Notes under the pieces: model-generated
Told to the model about the DNA's origin: nothing
Databases searched by the model: none
The model's input: only the letters and a program-made list of their open reading frames with translations
In this document: positions 24,501 through 36,702 of the stretch, in pieces
Layout: every line of letters starts with the position of its first letter
Position numbering within the stretch: the first letter of the stretch is position 1
Made by a program: the position numbers and the translations under genes
From: Taenia hydatigena
Taxonomy: Eukaryota; Platyhelminthes; Cestoda; Cyclophyllidea; Taeniidae
Direction: 5' to 3'
DNA: 64,000 nucleotides
Assembly: GCA_036345935.2 (NCBI GenBank)
Contig: JADWOT020000006.1
Location: 20,124,519 to 20,188,518 of the forward strand

Positions 24501-27500
24501 CTCCACAAATGACTTTGTTTACGCAGACAAGCAACCCTAATCTTGCCTCGGTACAACTCATCGCCATCTCGATGTCACCTTCTCTCCTCGTGTCTATCCC
24601 TTTCGCACATGCATTTGCCATGCAGCTTGGTACGAGCAATAAGTAGGAGGAGGACGGCAGTTGTCTGTTGCATAATTAATACCTGGAGAAGTTGTGTGAT
24701 TTAGCAAGGCAATGCGAGCTTGCGTCTCATGACTATCAAGTAGGGATTGTCAGATCCTCGTGTAATGTGGGTAGAAGACAATCACCTAAGAAGTGCGCAA
24801 GCGAAATGACTTGACAAGCCAATAACCACTGAACGCGGCCTTTTACAATAACCACCTACAGACGAGTGTTTCCTTTGAGGAAACACATAAGAGACAATGA
24901 TGAGGAAAGCATCTCGTCATCCATGTGAAGTGCTTGGAGCCGGCGAGTGAGTCTTGCCCAACACACTGGTCTACTGTGGACAGCCAATGCGCCTCGCCTT
25001 ATTACACCGACGTTAATCCAGTATTCAGCGAATTGCATTCAAATCAACTTTGTATACTTCCACAACCTCAGCTTGCTGATGACTAATTGAGATCATTTAC
25101 TACGCATTCTTGCTGTTTCCTCTTAGTCTCCAACACATCATCGGTCAGGAAACAGTGCTAAAACAGTGACTCGCTGAGTTTCGGTCACGGAGGCCAGCTG
25201 CTCGTGTGGCCATTACCCACTTCACTGGATCGGGATACAACACTCTCCGGTTAATGATTTGAGGATGTCATCAAACTCTGGTGGAGCAGAGAATTCAATG
25301 TGTCACTTCTATGCGCAGATGTCAGGCCTGTGGCCAGTGCATTTACAGTGGCATCTGTCGTACGAATTGACGACCTTTGGTGCGTCCGAATGTCTCGCGT
25401 CCCACCACCTGCCTTTTCTCCCTCCTTCATCTATCCACACCCCTTTCCCTACTTCCTGGTTGCTTGCACGTATACTCAGCAAGAAAAGCCCTCATTGAAC
25501 ACGAATCTTGTAACGAAGGCGTAGTCAGAAATGCTGAGATGGACGAGAGTTCTGAACGTGCATCACTGATCTCTACTAATCATTCCGTAACCATCGCCTA
25601 TATAAGCATCCTCAAACACTTAGACGATTAGTAGGAAACACTAAGTGAGGTGGCTGATTGCCTTTCCTTGCAGCTTTCCTTTCATCGCCACATCATTGCA
25701 TTGGCGTCTGAGGCTGCGTCTGCAATATCTCGCGTAGTTGCAGCCACTGATCACCTTATGCCAACATTCGGTGATGAACCATGCATTGACCATACGCCAG
25801 TTAAGGTGGACTCAGACGTGGTGGGTCGTTTTGGAAAAGGTGGAGGAAAAGCTCTGTTGACGCCTCAAGGTCAGAAGAAATACAGCGCATCATGCAACCA
25901 TGTTTTCTTACTCATCGGCTCGCTAACAGTAGGCAATTGACAGTGCTTTGATGGTGGTGAGCAGACAGCCTGTGAGTTGGAGAAGGGGAAACGGAATCAC
26001 ATGAAACAACGCTTCGATTTGGGTGAATATCAAGTGGATGGAGAAGTGGCTTAGAGGAAGTCGACTTTACGGTAAATTAATGCAAACGTCTGTCCGACAC
26101 AACTCATGCAGCGTCGAGTACACCTTCACGAGGCTAAAGCAGATGGATGAAAGAAGGATTGTGAGCCAACCCACCTCGATCCATTGGACAACCGCGCGTC
26201 ATCCACCAAGTCCGCATGTCTCGCCTCCTCATCACAGTACACACGAGCGTAACGATTGCGCGACTGCATCTGCACCAACGACGGTGTTGCTCAACGCATC
26301 TCCTCGCTGTTTTCTTCTCGTCGCAAGCTCATTGTATTCACTTCCACCAAAAAGCATACTGGAGCTCGCAGACAATCTTTGGGCAATCTGCTCTTGTTGA
26401 AGCAGGATAAGTGAACCTCTGGTCACGTCGTCCGCAAAGCTTAGACAAAAGTCCAAGTATGTCTTCAATGCGGAGTCAGCCTAAGGTAGCCTCCTCCCTA
26501 ACGCTCTGATGCGGTGGGTTTTGTCTGATCTGGAGGCGTCCACAAAACTTCTCATCCACCGCTTCCTAAACGACCCACAACGTCTGGTCTCAACGCCACG
26601 AGGTGACCTCGAGACGGAATCACACTCCGACGCGTCACACTCGAACATTCCACAGGATGCAAATCACTTGTTCTCCTGCTTCGTTGGAACAAACATCACG
26701 TAGAGAGAACCGTACCACAACAAAATACCACCCATTTGTTATTTTGTGTAGTGTTCATTTTTATTAAAAGTTCTTCACTTTTACTGTCTGCCAGTTTGTG
26801 ATGCCGGTTTTGTTTCGATTGGTGCGAAGCTTTTTTTTTTGTTTTTACCACACGTTGCCCGCCAACGATATTGAATGAATATTAGCCTTTTGAAGCATGC
26901 TACGAATCCGACTTTCACTGGAGGCGCCAGCCACCTCTGCACTGTAACGCACACAGTTGATACTGACGCAATCCACACTGCAATACGTGTGTTGTTTGTT
27001 TAACTTACGTTCTTGAGTAAGGCTGACCCGGTTGGTCACCTGCGTCATGCCAGTAGCCCTTCTGTTCGTCGAATATGGGTGCATATTCCTTCTGCATCCA
27101 CCGAGAGGATGCGGGGCACTGCATTGGTGACAGTGGATGGCGACTTTAGTGGAAATACAGCCTATTAGAGCGGTGAGAAAGAGGCGAGCGTATTATGACT
27201 CCACAGCGAAAGCATACTTGGATCTCTTCTAGACTAAGGGTTGCTCATACTGCCTTAGCGCAAGCGCATTTGGGAAGCATATCCGAAAGCTCAGGTATGC
27301 CTTCTGGTGCAAGTGAATGCGATGATTTGACGAGGAAAGGAAACCTGCAAGGAGATGCGATCAGCCACCTCACCTAGTGTTACTCACCAACCGACTAAGT
27401 GATTAACGATGCTTACACAGGCGGTGTGTAGGGAATGACTAATGGAGATTTGTGATGTGCGTTGAGGACACTCGTTCACCCCAGCATTTGTGGCGACGCC

Positions 27501-27840
27501 TTCCTTACAAGATCCGTGTTCAATAAACGCTTTTCCTTCGAAATATACATGCAAGCAAATCAAAAGTACAGAAAACTAAGAATGGGTGGATTGGACGTGT
27601 CGATTTGTTCACTGTGTCCTTCATCATTTAGCGCTTGAGGTGAATTCACGCCTTGTCTGTTGTCTCCCTCCTGCCTGACTCTGCTGCAATCTGAGCAACG
27701 AAGACAAATCCGTTTGAGTCCTTTCCATTTCTACGGATCCATTCGCCGAAGGAGAATTTATTTAGCGTCTATATTTCCTATGTGTCCTTCCCCCTACTAA
27801 AGGCCTTCTGCTCACAAGACCTTGTCTCCTTATAAGTCTA
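21539..27840 (+). repeat. Direct repeat, first copy
   Basis: The segment recurs on the same strand at 54029-60283. Its left end lies in the spacer and its right end lies inside the inverted block A, so it spans the inner boundary of the right arm of inverted repeat I. Differences include about 37 bp present only in the second copy near 54110 and about 82 bp (26572-26653) present only here. Stretches at 22000-25300 have no recognisable gene. Confidence 0.9.
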
Positions 27841-30800
27841 TCAAGAAAAGACTAATGTTATGCCGATGTGGCATCTCAACATTAGGCAATCCATCTATGT
27901 CCCAGTTTCCAACGAATGCTGGCGGCTTGATTTCTCGCCTTAGAGCACTCCAGCTTCCACATTCGCCGATTGGATTTATAGAAATGAGTGTATCTACTCG
28001 ATGAGTCTTCACTACCTTGGATTGCTTTCGAGCAAAGAGGAGAATACACACTGAAGCCAAGACACGATTAGTATTATGCACAGTCAAGCACAGGTGCATT
28101 CGTGGAAAGGCCACTTCTGCAAAGGTGTCAAACAAGCTCTCCTGGATTTGGTCCTGGTCTTCGTGAGAAAATTTGGCAATCTGGCAAAACCAAAAAAACA
28201 TAACCAAAAATTGCATGGTGCATGCACAATGCACACTGCAGTGACCATCAAAGATGCAGCCACTCACAAAGGGCACTCTGTTGTGCAACCACCACAAACT
28301 ACCACTTGCTCGGTGTGTTATGTGGATGAAACAGACAAAAAGCACCGTGGATGGTTAAAAGGCGAAGTAGGCATCACTGCATCTCAATGCATCAAACATC
28401 CGCTTCCTCCTCCCCACTCTCATGTCGTTGCAATGAACCGATTTCACAGTAATTACTTCTGATTCCTTGCGCACCAAATCACTGCTCTTCGTCTTCCGAT
28501 TGTGGCAACAAGTTTTCCAAGTCGATGCAGTACTGGACGAAAAGGTAGAGGAATTGCAATTGTTCCTACAAGAAAGAAGGTGGTGTTTTGGCCAGCTTTG
28601 GCCTCCACTCCAAATGACTGTCTTGCAGCAAGGCATCAAACCCAATCTCACTCATCATCCACAACGCAGGATTAACGCGCTTCTTAAGCCTTGTGCATAA
28701 ACGAGACAAGTGAACTCGCCTGTGAGGTGATGATACCAGGCCGATATTTGCTCAGTGCCAAAACAGTCCCGAACACGTCCACATTCTGCGATCCACTTCG
28801 TAATTGCTTAAGTAGCACCGCAGCACAAACAAAGGTGCCTGCTCTCCCGTCATTAGGCCTACAATACCACCATCTAACGATGAAACTGAGACCGTCTAGG
28901 CATAAGTAACTAACACTTCAAATAAGGGTGCTGCTAGCCTTGACAATCAATCAGAAGCAAGCGTGCGGGTGGTCTTTCTACTACCAACAGAAATGTGATC
29001 GTTCAATGACGTAGAGTTTTCCCAACTCATTCCCATCCACCACTTACTCTACTTCGCTCCCCAAAACACAATGCCCAAAGGCACTGCAGTGAGTTCATTG
29101 ACACTTTTAAAATCTGTTGGGACTCAACTGCGTCGCCGATTGGTTCTCACCTGGAGTGGACTGTCGGTGGACCGTAATCGCTACCAACGGGAAATTCGTC
29201 GAGATACTTCAAGCATTTGATGACGAAGTGATAGAAAATGTCCACACGCGGAACACCATGTCGTGACCAACCGGTGAAGTGGAGCTGGACGAGTGGCCAA
29301 GGCTACGTGTAAATTGAACAGGGTGAACAATCCATGCTTCATCATGTACAAATTTTGCTAATCCAAAGAAGCATGCGAGTTTCAAATAGCACACAATTTT
29401 GTACTCGAATCCTCCACTTAAGTAGTTTTCAGCAAGTCAGAAACATGATCGCCAATACATTTGACAATATTTTAGTGTCGCCCTATACTCTAGTCACCCA
29501 ATAACAAAAACAGGCTTGAAACAACCTCCAGTCTTCTCGTCGACCTGCGTTGCTTCACTGTTAAATGGCCAAGTTGCACCTCAATGAGAATGTCTTCCGA
29601 CAACTAGATGAATGATTAAATTCGTGGATCTGAGGTGGGTGTGTGAACGTTCAAACAGTCGTTCTTTCCCAAACGCACCTGCATGACATCCACAGGAGTG
29701 ACAGAGAGCATTCGACGACAGCAGTCATGCGTGCGCTTCTCAGCATGTCGCGCCACCTGACAGACGTGGTATGTCGAGAAGAAGTTTCCCATCTCCACTA
29801 TTCCATCACCGCCGTCGGTGTTCCCATCTGGCCAGTAGGAAACCGTTGCAGCACAGTCCTCCTCTTCTCCGTCCACAACCATCGATGTCACAGCACTTTC
29901 ATTCACCATTCGCAAGCTAAACCAATCCCAAAGGTGCCTCCGGTTAAGTGAAAACGCAAACCAATGTTCCCTTCTGGAGTGGATCAAGTGTGTCACGAAC
30001 ATGCCCAAGTGTCTAGTGTGACCTGCCATTCGCTATGCTGACTCAGACAAGAGGCGCAGCCCCCTACACATCTGGTCCTTCTAATAAAGTAGACATTGGT
30101 TGAGATCCTCCGCTTCCACGTCGCATCAAACCCAGAGGCGTTTGCATTAATTTACTGTAAAGTCGACTTTCTCTACTCCACTTCTCCACCCACTTGACGT
30201 TCACTCAAAACATAACGTTTCCCCTTCTTCAACTCACAGGTTGTCTGCTCACCACCATCAAAGCACTGTCAATTGCCTACTGTTAGCGAGCTGGTGACTA
30301 AGAAAACACGGCTGCATGATGGTAGAAAGACGAACTCACTCATCCAGCATGATTAGCAGTTTAACACGCTGTCGCACCAGCATGAAGAGAAAATCACCCA
30401 CAGTGCTGCGTGTCGGCGATGTGGCAATGATGAAATCGGGATGTCGATGGTTGGGTGCAACGCGAGCGCTGCCCGACTGCCTCTCGTAGTCTGGCGCGCA
30501 CACGTAGCTTGCGTCGATGAAGACTGCTGTCGTGGTGATATCCCTCTGAAAGCGCACACTCACTGTTCATTTCGCTAATCAAAGGACGTGGTAAGGACAG
30601 CACATTACACGAGGACAACCCCTACTGAATTGTCGATTGAAGTAGCATAGGAACTCGTGACAATAAAGTTACCACGTCATTCCGAGATGTTGGAGCTCCT
30701 ACAAGTTGCATCCAGGATACTCCCAGCAACACAACGGACTGATCATCTGCAAAGACGGAAATAATCAAAGCTTTACTCCACTTATTAGTTGGCTGCTCGG

Positions 30801-33800
30801 TCAAGGTCAAACGCTTTCCACATTCAAAACAACATGCTATTACAGTGGGTGAAAGAAGTAAGGAAGGAGCGCACAAGGTGGTAGATGCTTTAATTTGCCC
30901 GCAAGCAGATCAGCTATCTTTGAGGTCAGTTGGAAACGATTCGCCTGTTGATTGATCATCACATGGAGAAGCTAAAATACGTCGAGAATGCATTTGCATT
31001 TGAGAATGAAATAGAGCAACACAAGCCTCCACCTGTGTAACCAGCATGCATGAGAAGTTCTAAAAGTCTAGCGCAAGCTAATCCCGCAAATAACCCAAAA
31101 GAATTCACGTCCATTCTTAACTATTGCAAGCTTTTACCTCAATAAACAAATAAACGTAGGACATCTCCTGCCTGCACGAGAGGTTATTCAGAGAAGCACA
31201 TGCCTCAAATGTGTCACCTCCTTATTCTTACTTGATCTTCCATCTTTTGGCAAGGAGTCCTTACACACTTTCAGAGTCTGATAAAACAGCAGTGGAAGTA
31301 GCAAGCTGTATTTAAACAACATTTGAAGTTCCATTCTCTGGCACCTACAATAACGCTTAAGGTTGAATTGCGAAAATCAGCACTCGGTTCGGACTAGTTT
31401 CTATTAGGTCACACCCCAGCACATGTGTGACGAACCATTTCTCGTAAATAAGACCCCCAGGCTCACATGTGTGACGTTCTGCAGCATAAATTGCTGCAAC
31501 ACCAAGTAATGCAGCAAACAGACTATTTGCGTTTCTAGACAACAAGAGATACTACAATGATCCTGATCCAAAGCCAGTTACTTCTTCACATTCGAAATGT
31601 TGAATGTGCTAAAGCAATGGGCAAATGAATCTCACACACCGTGGCAAAAAACAATGCCTTTCTCACTCTCCTCAAGCAGGCTACGAAAGTGCAACATGCC
31701 ACCTTGCAAGTGGAGACGATCCTCGACATTGCACTTTGGCTAAGCAAACATTCATTACACCCATCAACCTCACCCAAATCTGGAGGCATTGAAACAAACG
31801 TGAATAGCACCGGACTGTGAAATGCGCACTTGGCCCGTGTCTCGGTGAGCAAGGTTTCACCTCCTACAAACACATGCAGCTACTTGATTACCTGCACATG
31901 CTCGACTGGGACACTTACACCCAGTTACCCTTCTGCGGTACTTGTTTAGGTCTGTCTACTCACACCACACTATCCAATGAAAAAGGACTACCATTATTGG
32001 AAACTCCAATCAACTTCCTACTCAGTGCCAATTGGTTGTCTCTCCAACCAATGGTGGCCTTACTCGATATTGAATGTTCAAACTGCGGTCCGGTCCATTG
32101 AGCAGACAGAACACGTAGGCATTGAAATCCCCTATGTCCACCGGCGAAACGCTGAAAGTTAAGCAACAAAACACTCTACGTACACTTCCAGCCCCCTCCC
32201 CATACACCACCTTGCTGCATCAACTTACATTTTAGTTTGCAGCAATTCTCCCGGGTGAATGTAGGAGACACTAAATTTTACATGTCTAGAAAGAGAAAGA
32301 AAACAAAACATCACAAATACTCGAGAAGTCATTTTATCTGATGGAATATAGCCTCACTACTCTTGTGCACGCTTACAATCTTCTAGACCCCTATAATGGC
32401 ATGTCTTATTGCGACTACAGATAAGATTGGGGATACTCGCCAACCTTATCTGCATTTTAATCACACGATAAAATACTAAGAAACAAGATGCCATTCTACA
32501 GCGCATGCTGCTACCAAGGAATGCTGTTTAAATCCCATTCACAGGCAGACATTCAAGTAAAGCAACGTCATTTACCTCGGAGGGTTGCGTTTATAAAGTT
32601 CGCTAAAATGACAAGAAAGACATTACACTCCTCATACATCCCCCACTCCCAAAAAATGCCCAATCAACAAATGTAAAAAACAATCAACAAACATGGACAC
32701 AATAAGCTTGCTTCTAAACACACCGATGAGAGAACATGTACTTTACCGGTGCCGCACCTTCGGAATAAATAAAATGAAGCTATTGGAAAACAAAGTTGCT
32801 TCAAAGTTGAGGATCGCATCTACTTATCTTCACTAAGCCTATCTTTGAGTCTCTCACACGCAAAGCATCGAATAGGAGCCTACTGATATTCTTCTAATTC
32901 CAGTGGAATTTGCGACTGCATCCATTTGAGGCGAAGACGCCTGTACAGTGTGAAGCCCATCGTAAGCAACACGACTGCCCCCATGGGAATCCCTATCACC
33001 ATTGACGTATATATTGGCACATCTAAGGGGCAAAGAATGCGATTACAAACAGCTCCACACTTACACACACACACACACTCGAATGTGCCAAAATATGCTT
33101 GTAGCGCAATAAGAATGATGATGCATTTGCTCTAAGCACATGGCACTTCAAACAATCAGCTACTGAAAGGACTCCCTGCTACTACACCTCCACTTGAAGA
33201 GTCGTAGGATTGTTTGGAGAAATTTACCCACCAGCAGTTTGTAAATAAACCGGACGCGTCGTAGCATAGCCAAGTGGTGAGTACAGCCTCAACCTGACCC
33301 TGTGAGGAGGAAACAGCACCGTAATTAACACAATACACACTATGTACTCAAACCAATTAAGTGAACAGGTCATACGCATATTTGGTGCTGGAGTCGAGCG
33401 GACCATTGAAGTAGTGACTGTTGCGGGGAAACCCTGTCCCGTCACCCAGCACGAACAGACAGTCGCGTAGGGATTCCGCCTCCATGCTCCCCTCATCTCC
33501 ACTCACTAGCACCTCCCAACCCTCGTTCACTCCGCGACTTCTATAAGGCTGTTGCGGAGGATGAGAATGATTTTACAATAGAAGGTGGACCAAGACACCA
33601 CCCATGCTGTTCAGTGTGCAACTGTGGACCTCACTTACGTCCATGATCGGATGGTTGTGAAAGACGCCATCATCATAGGGGTAACTATCGTACAGAACGA
33701 GTACAGGGCTCTCCGGACCTTCATAATAGCGAGCCATTTGCACTACGAGGCTGATATTATTCATTGGTCCTGTCGCCGACATCGATATAAGCGAGAGTGG

Positions 33801-36383
33801 CAGAAAAAGCGCAATGGACTTGGTAGATTCAGTCTCAATGCCTTCATTCGTAAAGTTGTCTGCAGCCAGTGCCACCATGAGTTCTTCGTCCAGTCCTGAA
33901 ACACGATCCAGAACAGTCCACTCACGTCAATCAATTGACACGCTCATTTTAACCAGCCAAAGCAATCGCATTAACCTCCGTTCCACATCTTTGCGACGGT
34001 CACATTCGAGAAAGAGCCACAGCCACCACCTTGCTGTTGGGCGTTGGGGAGGTTGCAAGCACAAACGTGCACATCCAGAGTTATGTTAGCGGGCAAATCG
34101 TGGATATAGCATCGACGGTATTGCAGGTTATCAGTGTAGCACTCACGGTAGGGTTGCACTGTGACAGCCACATAACCTTCGATCTGACCATTGGGGGAAG
34201 CGGGTGGACTCCAGGTAACTTCCAAAGAATTGTAGGCCCAAGGTCGGGCCTTCACCCCCCGTGGAGAACTGGGTGCTGTTTGTTAAACACATGAAAGCAC
34301 TTCATTTATGGCGAACGAAGATCGTTCTACTTCATCACCATCCCTTCCATATGAGCTGAAATGGTCTACTTCTGCGCTAGTCTGCCAGAGCATCTCCCAC
34401 AAGTAAAATTACCCAGTGGATGTGAGATCGCTTCAATCGCTTCCATTGCACCAAAGAGCAATACCAATACAGCTGACGTTTTAAAGTTACTCAGAGGAAT
34501 GATGACATTTACCCAGGACATATAGCAAAGCCAAGTAAATTACGCCTTCTTCGTAGCCTCACTACTTGATAACAGAAGGGCTGTTGCCTTCAGTGTCTCA
34601 GAGATATCCTGATCTCCCGCCTATTTTCAAACAACGCCTGTACAGCACTCCAAAAAGCAGAACAAATAAGCATCCGTAAGGTAGGCAGCAAAATTATCAC
34701 ATTTCCTCTTACACCAAATGAAAATCGGGTCCACACTCAAATAAGAAAATCGAGGTCTTTGGACTCACGTCACGTCGGAAGCAAAAGGTGGCAGTAGCTA
34801 CAACTTACGCATAATGTGCGATACACCAAACTCCTCTTCAATTTAGGGTTGGATTTAGCACTTCATTCGACAATGACCACTCAATGCATCCACCTAGGAC
34901 GACCTGCATTCGTCATAATTGGGAGCCCAACGCCTTGAGCCAATACGTCATGGAAACAATATGAAAACATCGTACGCCGTTCACCTTCGCGCTTAATCGC
35001 CTCCAGCCTAATTCTACTCTACTGAACAATAATTCCTACTGTCTAGTTGCAGGCCAACAAGCAATCGCGCACTTACTGTCGGGCCAGGTGGCTGCAAAAG
35101 CCATGGCGGAGGTCGGACCACACTCTGTGCCAGTGCAGACAGCCAGATCGGCGGAGTAGAGAGTGAATGGCTGCAACCTCTGGAAGATGTACTGACGCAC
35201 ACTGGGCGGCAAAAAACACCGCTCCACCAGGTCCGCATCACGGTACAGTTCGACTAAGAATCGGGAGTTGGAGGCGATCGAGACACTCCACTGCATCACC
35301 AATGACGTGGTCGAGATGGCCACCAATAGTGGTTGGTCGGGAACTGAAGAAGATCACCAAGAAGAAAGGCCTTTCAGTTACAAAGGTTGCCGACAATGTG
35401 ATGCTATACACGCGGTCTTCTTCTACGACTTTCACTATCGAAGCAGACCAAACAATTGATGGAGGAATCGCAGAACCAAACCTTATTTCCTCTCCCACGT
35501 CTTCATGTGGTCCATTCCATTCTATTCAGCAAGTACAAGGCTTCGCTCAGCACAGTTATTACCAACAATGAAGTAGCTTAGCATAAGCATCTTCACCTTT
35601 TCAAACACTCCAATAAGGGTTGCACAAATGCGCTATTAATTCTCCGAACCATTTACATGCTTTTGGCAACATAAGAGCTGTTTCCCCAATCTACTTCCCC
35701 TTCTGACCAGAATACACTCGCCTCGAAGTCGACAGCCGAGTATTGCCCTCAGCTTCATTAGCCAACCAGTACTTCGCGTCTTCCCCTTGAAGGTCGTCAT
35801 TTAGATCAATGTGGATATTTATCACCCACATACGATCACCTCCATACATAGCCAACCACGTGCAGCTTCAGGATGAATGAGAATTACTTCGAGAAGAGCC
35901 AATCACGACAGTCTTCGTGCGATAAGCAATTGCGTGCCTGTTACGCCTCACTGTTTCTCTCACATTCGCATTTGCATTCCACAAAACCATTTTACAAATA
36001 TTTGCCACAACTTTTGACAACTTTTCATTCACTAGCTGGTGCATTCAAAAGGCAAAGATGAGTGAAAAGTTTTAGCTCTACACGACTATTAACGATTGGG
36101 AAGAGAATTGGAAGTTAGCAGAAATGGTTCCACAAGAGATGCACCATTCCGAGGGCAAATGCCTCTAGATGGCTTCTTCTTCTTCTTCTTCTTTTCACAC
36201 AGCTGCCAGCAATCAAAACAATAAAGTCGCAGAAAACGCTCGTCCAAGCGGCTTGGTAATAATCAAGAACCACTAGACAGACACTATTACCCTATTAGTA
36301 GCATGTTCAACGTCAACTTCTGCCTATGCAGATCGTTACTGCCAACCACCAATGCTACCCACTTGCAACCCCAGCGACAACGT
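25300..36383 (-). repeat. Inverted repeat I, right arm (block A inverted)
   Basis: This is the reverse complement of 1-11083 with constant coordinate sum 36383. It carries receptor-PTP copy 2 and Wee1-like fragment B on the minus strand. Its outer end continues without a break into the block that contains METTL3. Confidence 0.9.
26087..27124 (-). pseudogene. 5' fragment of Wee1-like gene (copy B), broken
   Basis: This is the inverted counterpart of 9259-10296 and carries the same degenerate large exon and truncation in the kinase domain. First exons are 27009-27124 and 26845-26977, again encoding an intact 82-residue frame. Copy B has no kinase lobe and is unlikely to be a functional Wee1. 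Confidence 0.6.
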
Positions 36384-36702
36384 TAACCGCGCATCTCTAA
36401 CTTCCTTTGCTGTCAACGAACCGTGCAGCTCCTCCAATCAGGCAATGCAATAATGCGCACTCGTGTCTGCTAAAAGGCACATTCTCGTCTACTTCAAGCG
36501 CTTACCTGATTCAGCTCCTGTTAGCTTATCCACGGCACGCGTTGATCCACTCGTCAAACATTCTACCACCTCTGTCGTAGAAGCGGCCAAAGGATTTTCC
36601 TCAACGAAGCTCGGGAGAGGTTCATTAAACTTTGCTCCAAAAGCACCGCGCATGGGAGCACCACATGCTGCATTCAGGTCTTGAAGATGAAGAGACAGCA
36701 AA
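28479..36702 (-). CDS. Receptor-type protein tyrosine phosphatase, divergent PTP domain (copy 2, inverted)
   Basis: All 14 exons of copy 1 are present on the minus strand. In transcript order: 35077-35343, 33976-34275, 33639-33895, 33376-33548, 33232-33299, 32884-33022, 32064-32151, 31774-31863, 30673-30792, 30340-30545, 29679-29916, 29151-29302, 28720-28873 and 28479-28565 (stop). An additional upstream exon is proposed at 36506-36702. It is bounded by AG and GTAAGC, has 65 whole codons, and its phase joins the first FN3 exon exactly (…TGAES-VPDQPLLV). Domain order, the WSR loop, the CRPNDGR P-loop and the GC-AG last intron are as in copy 1. This is the most complete of the three copies because neither end is cut by the window or a junction, although the start codon and signal peptide are still unidentified. 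The gene lies head-to-head with METTL3. Confidence 0.75.
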
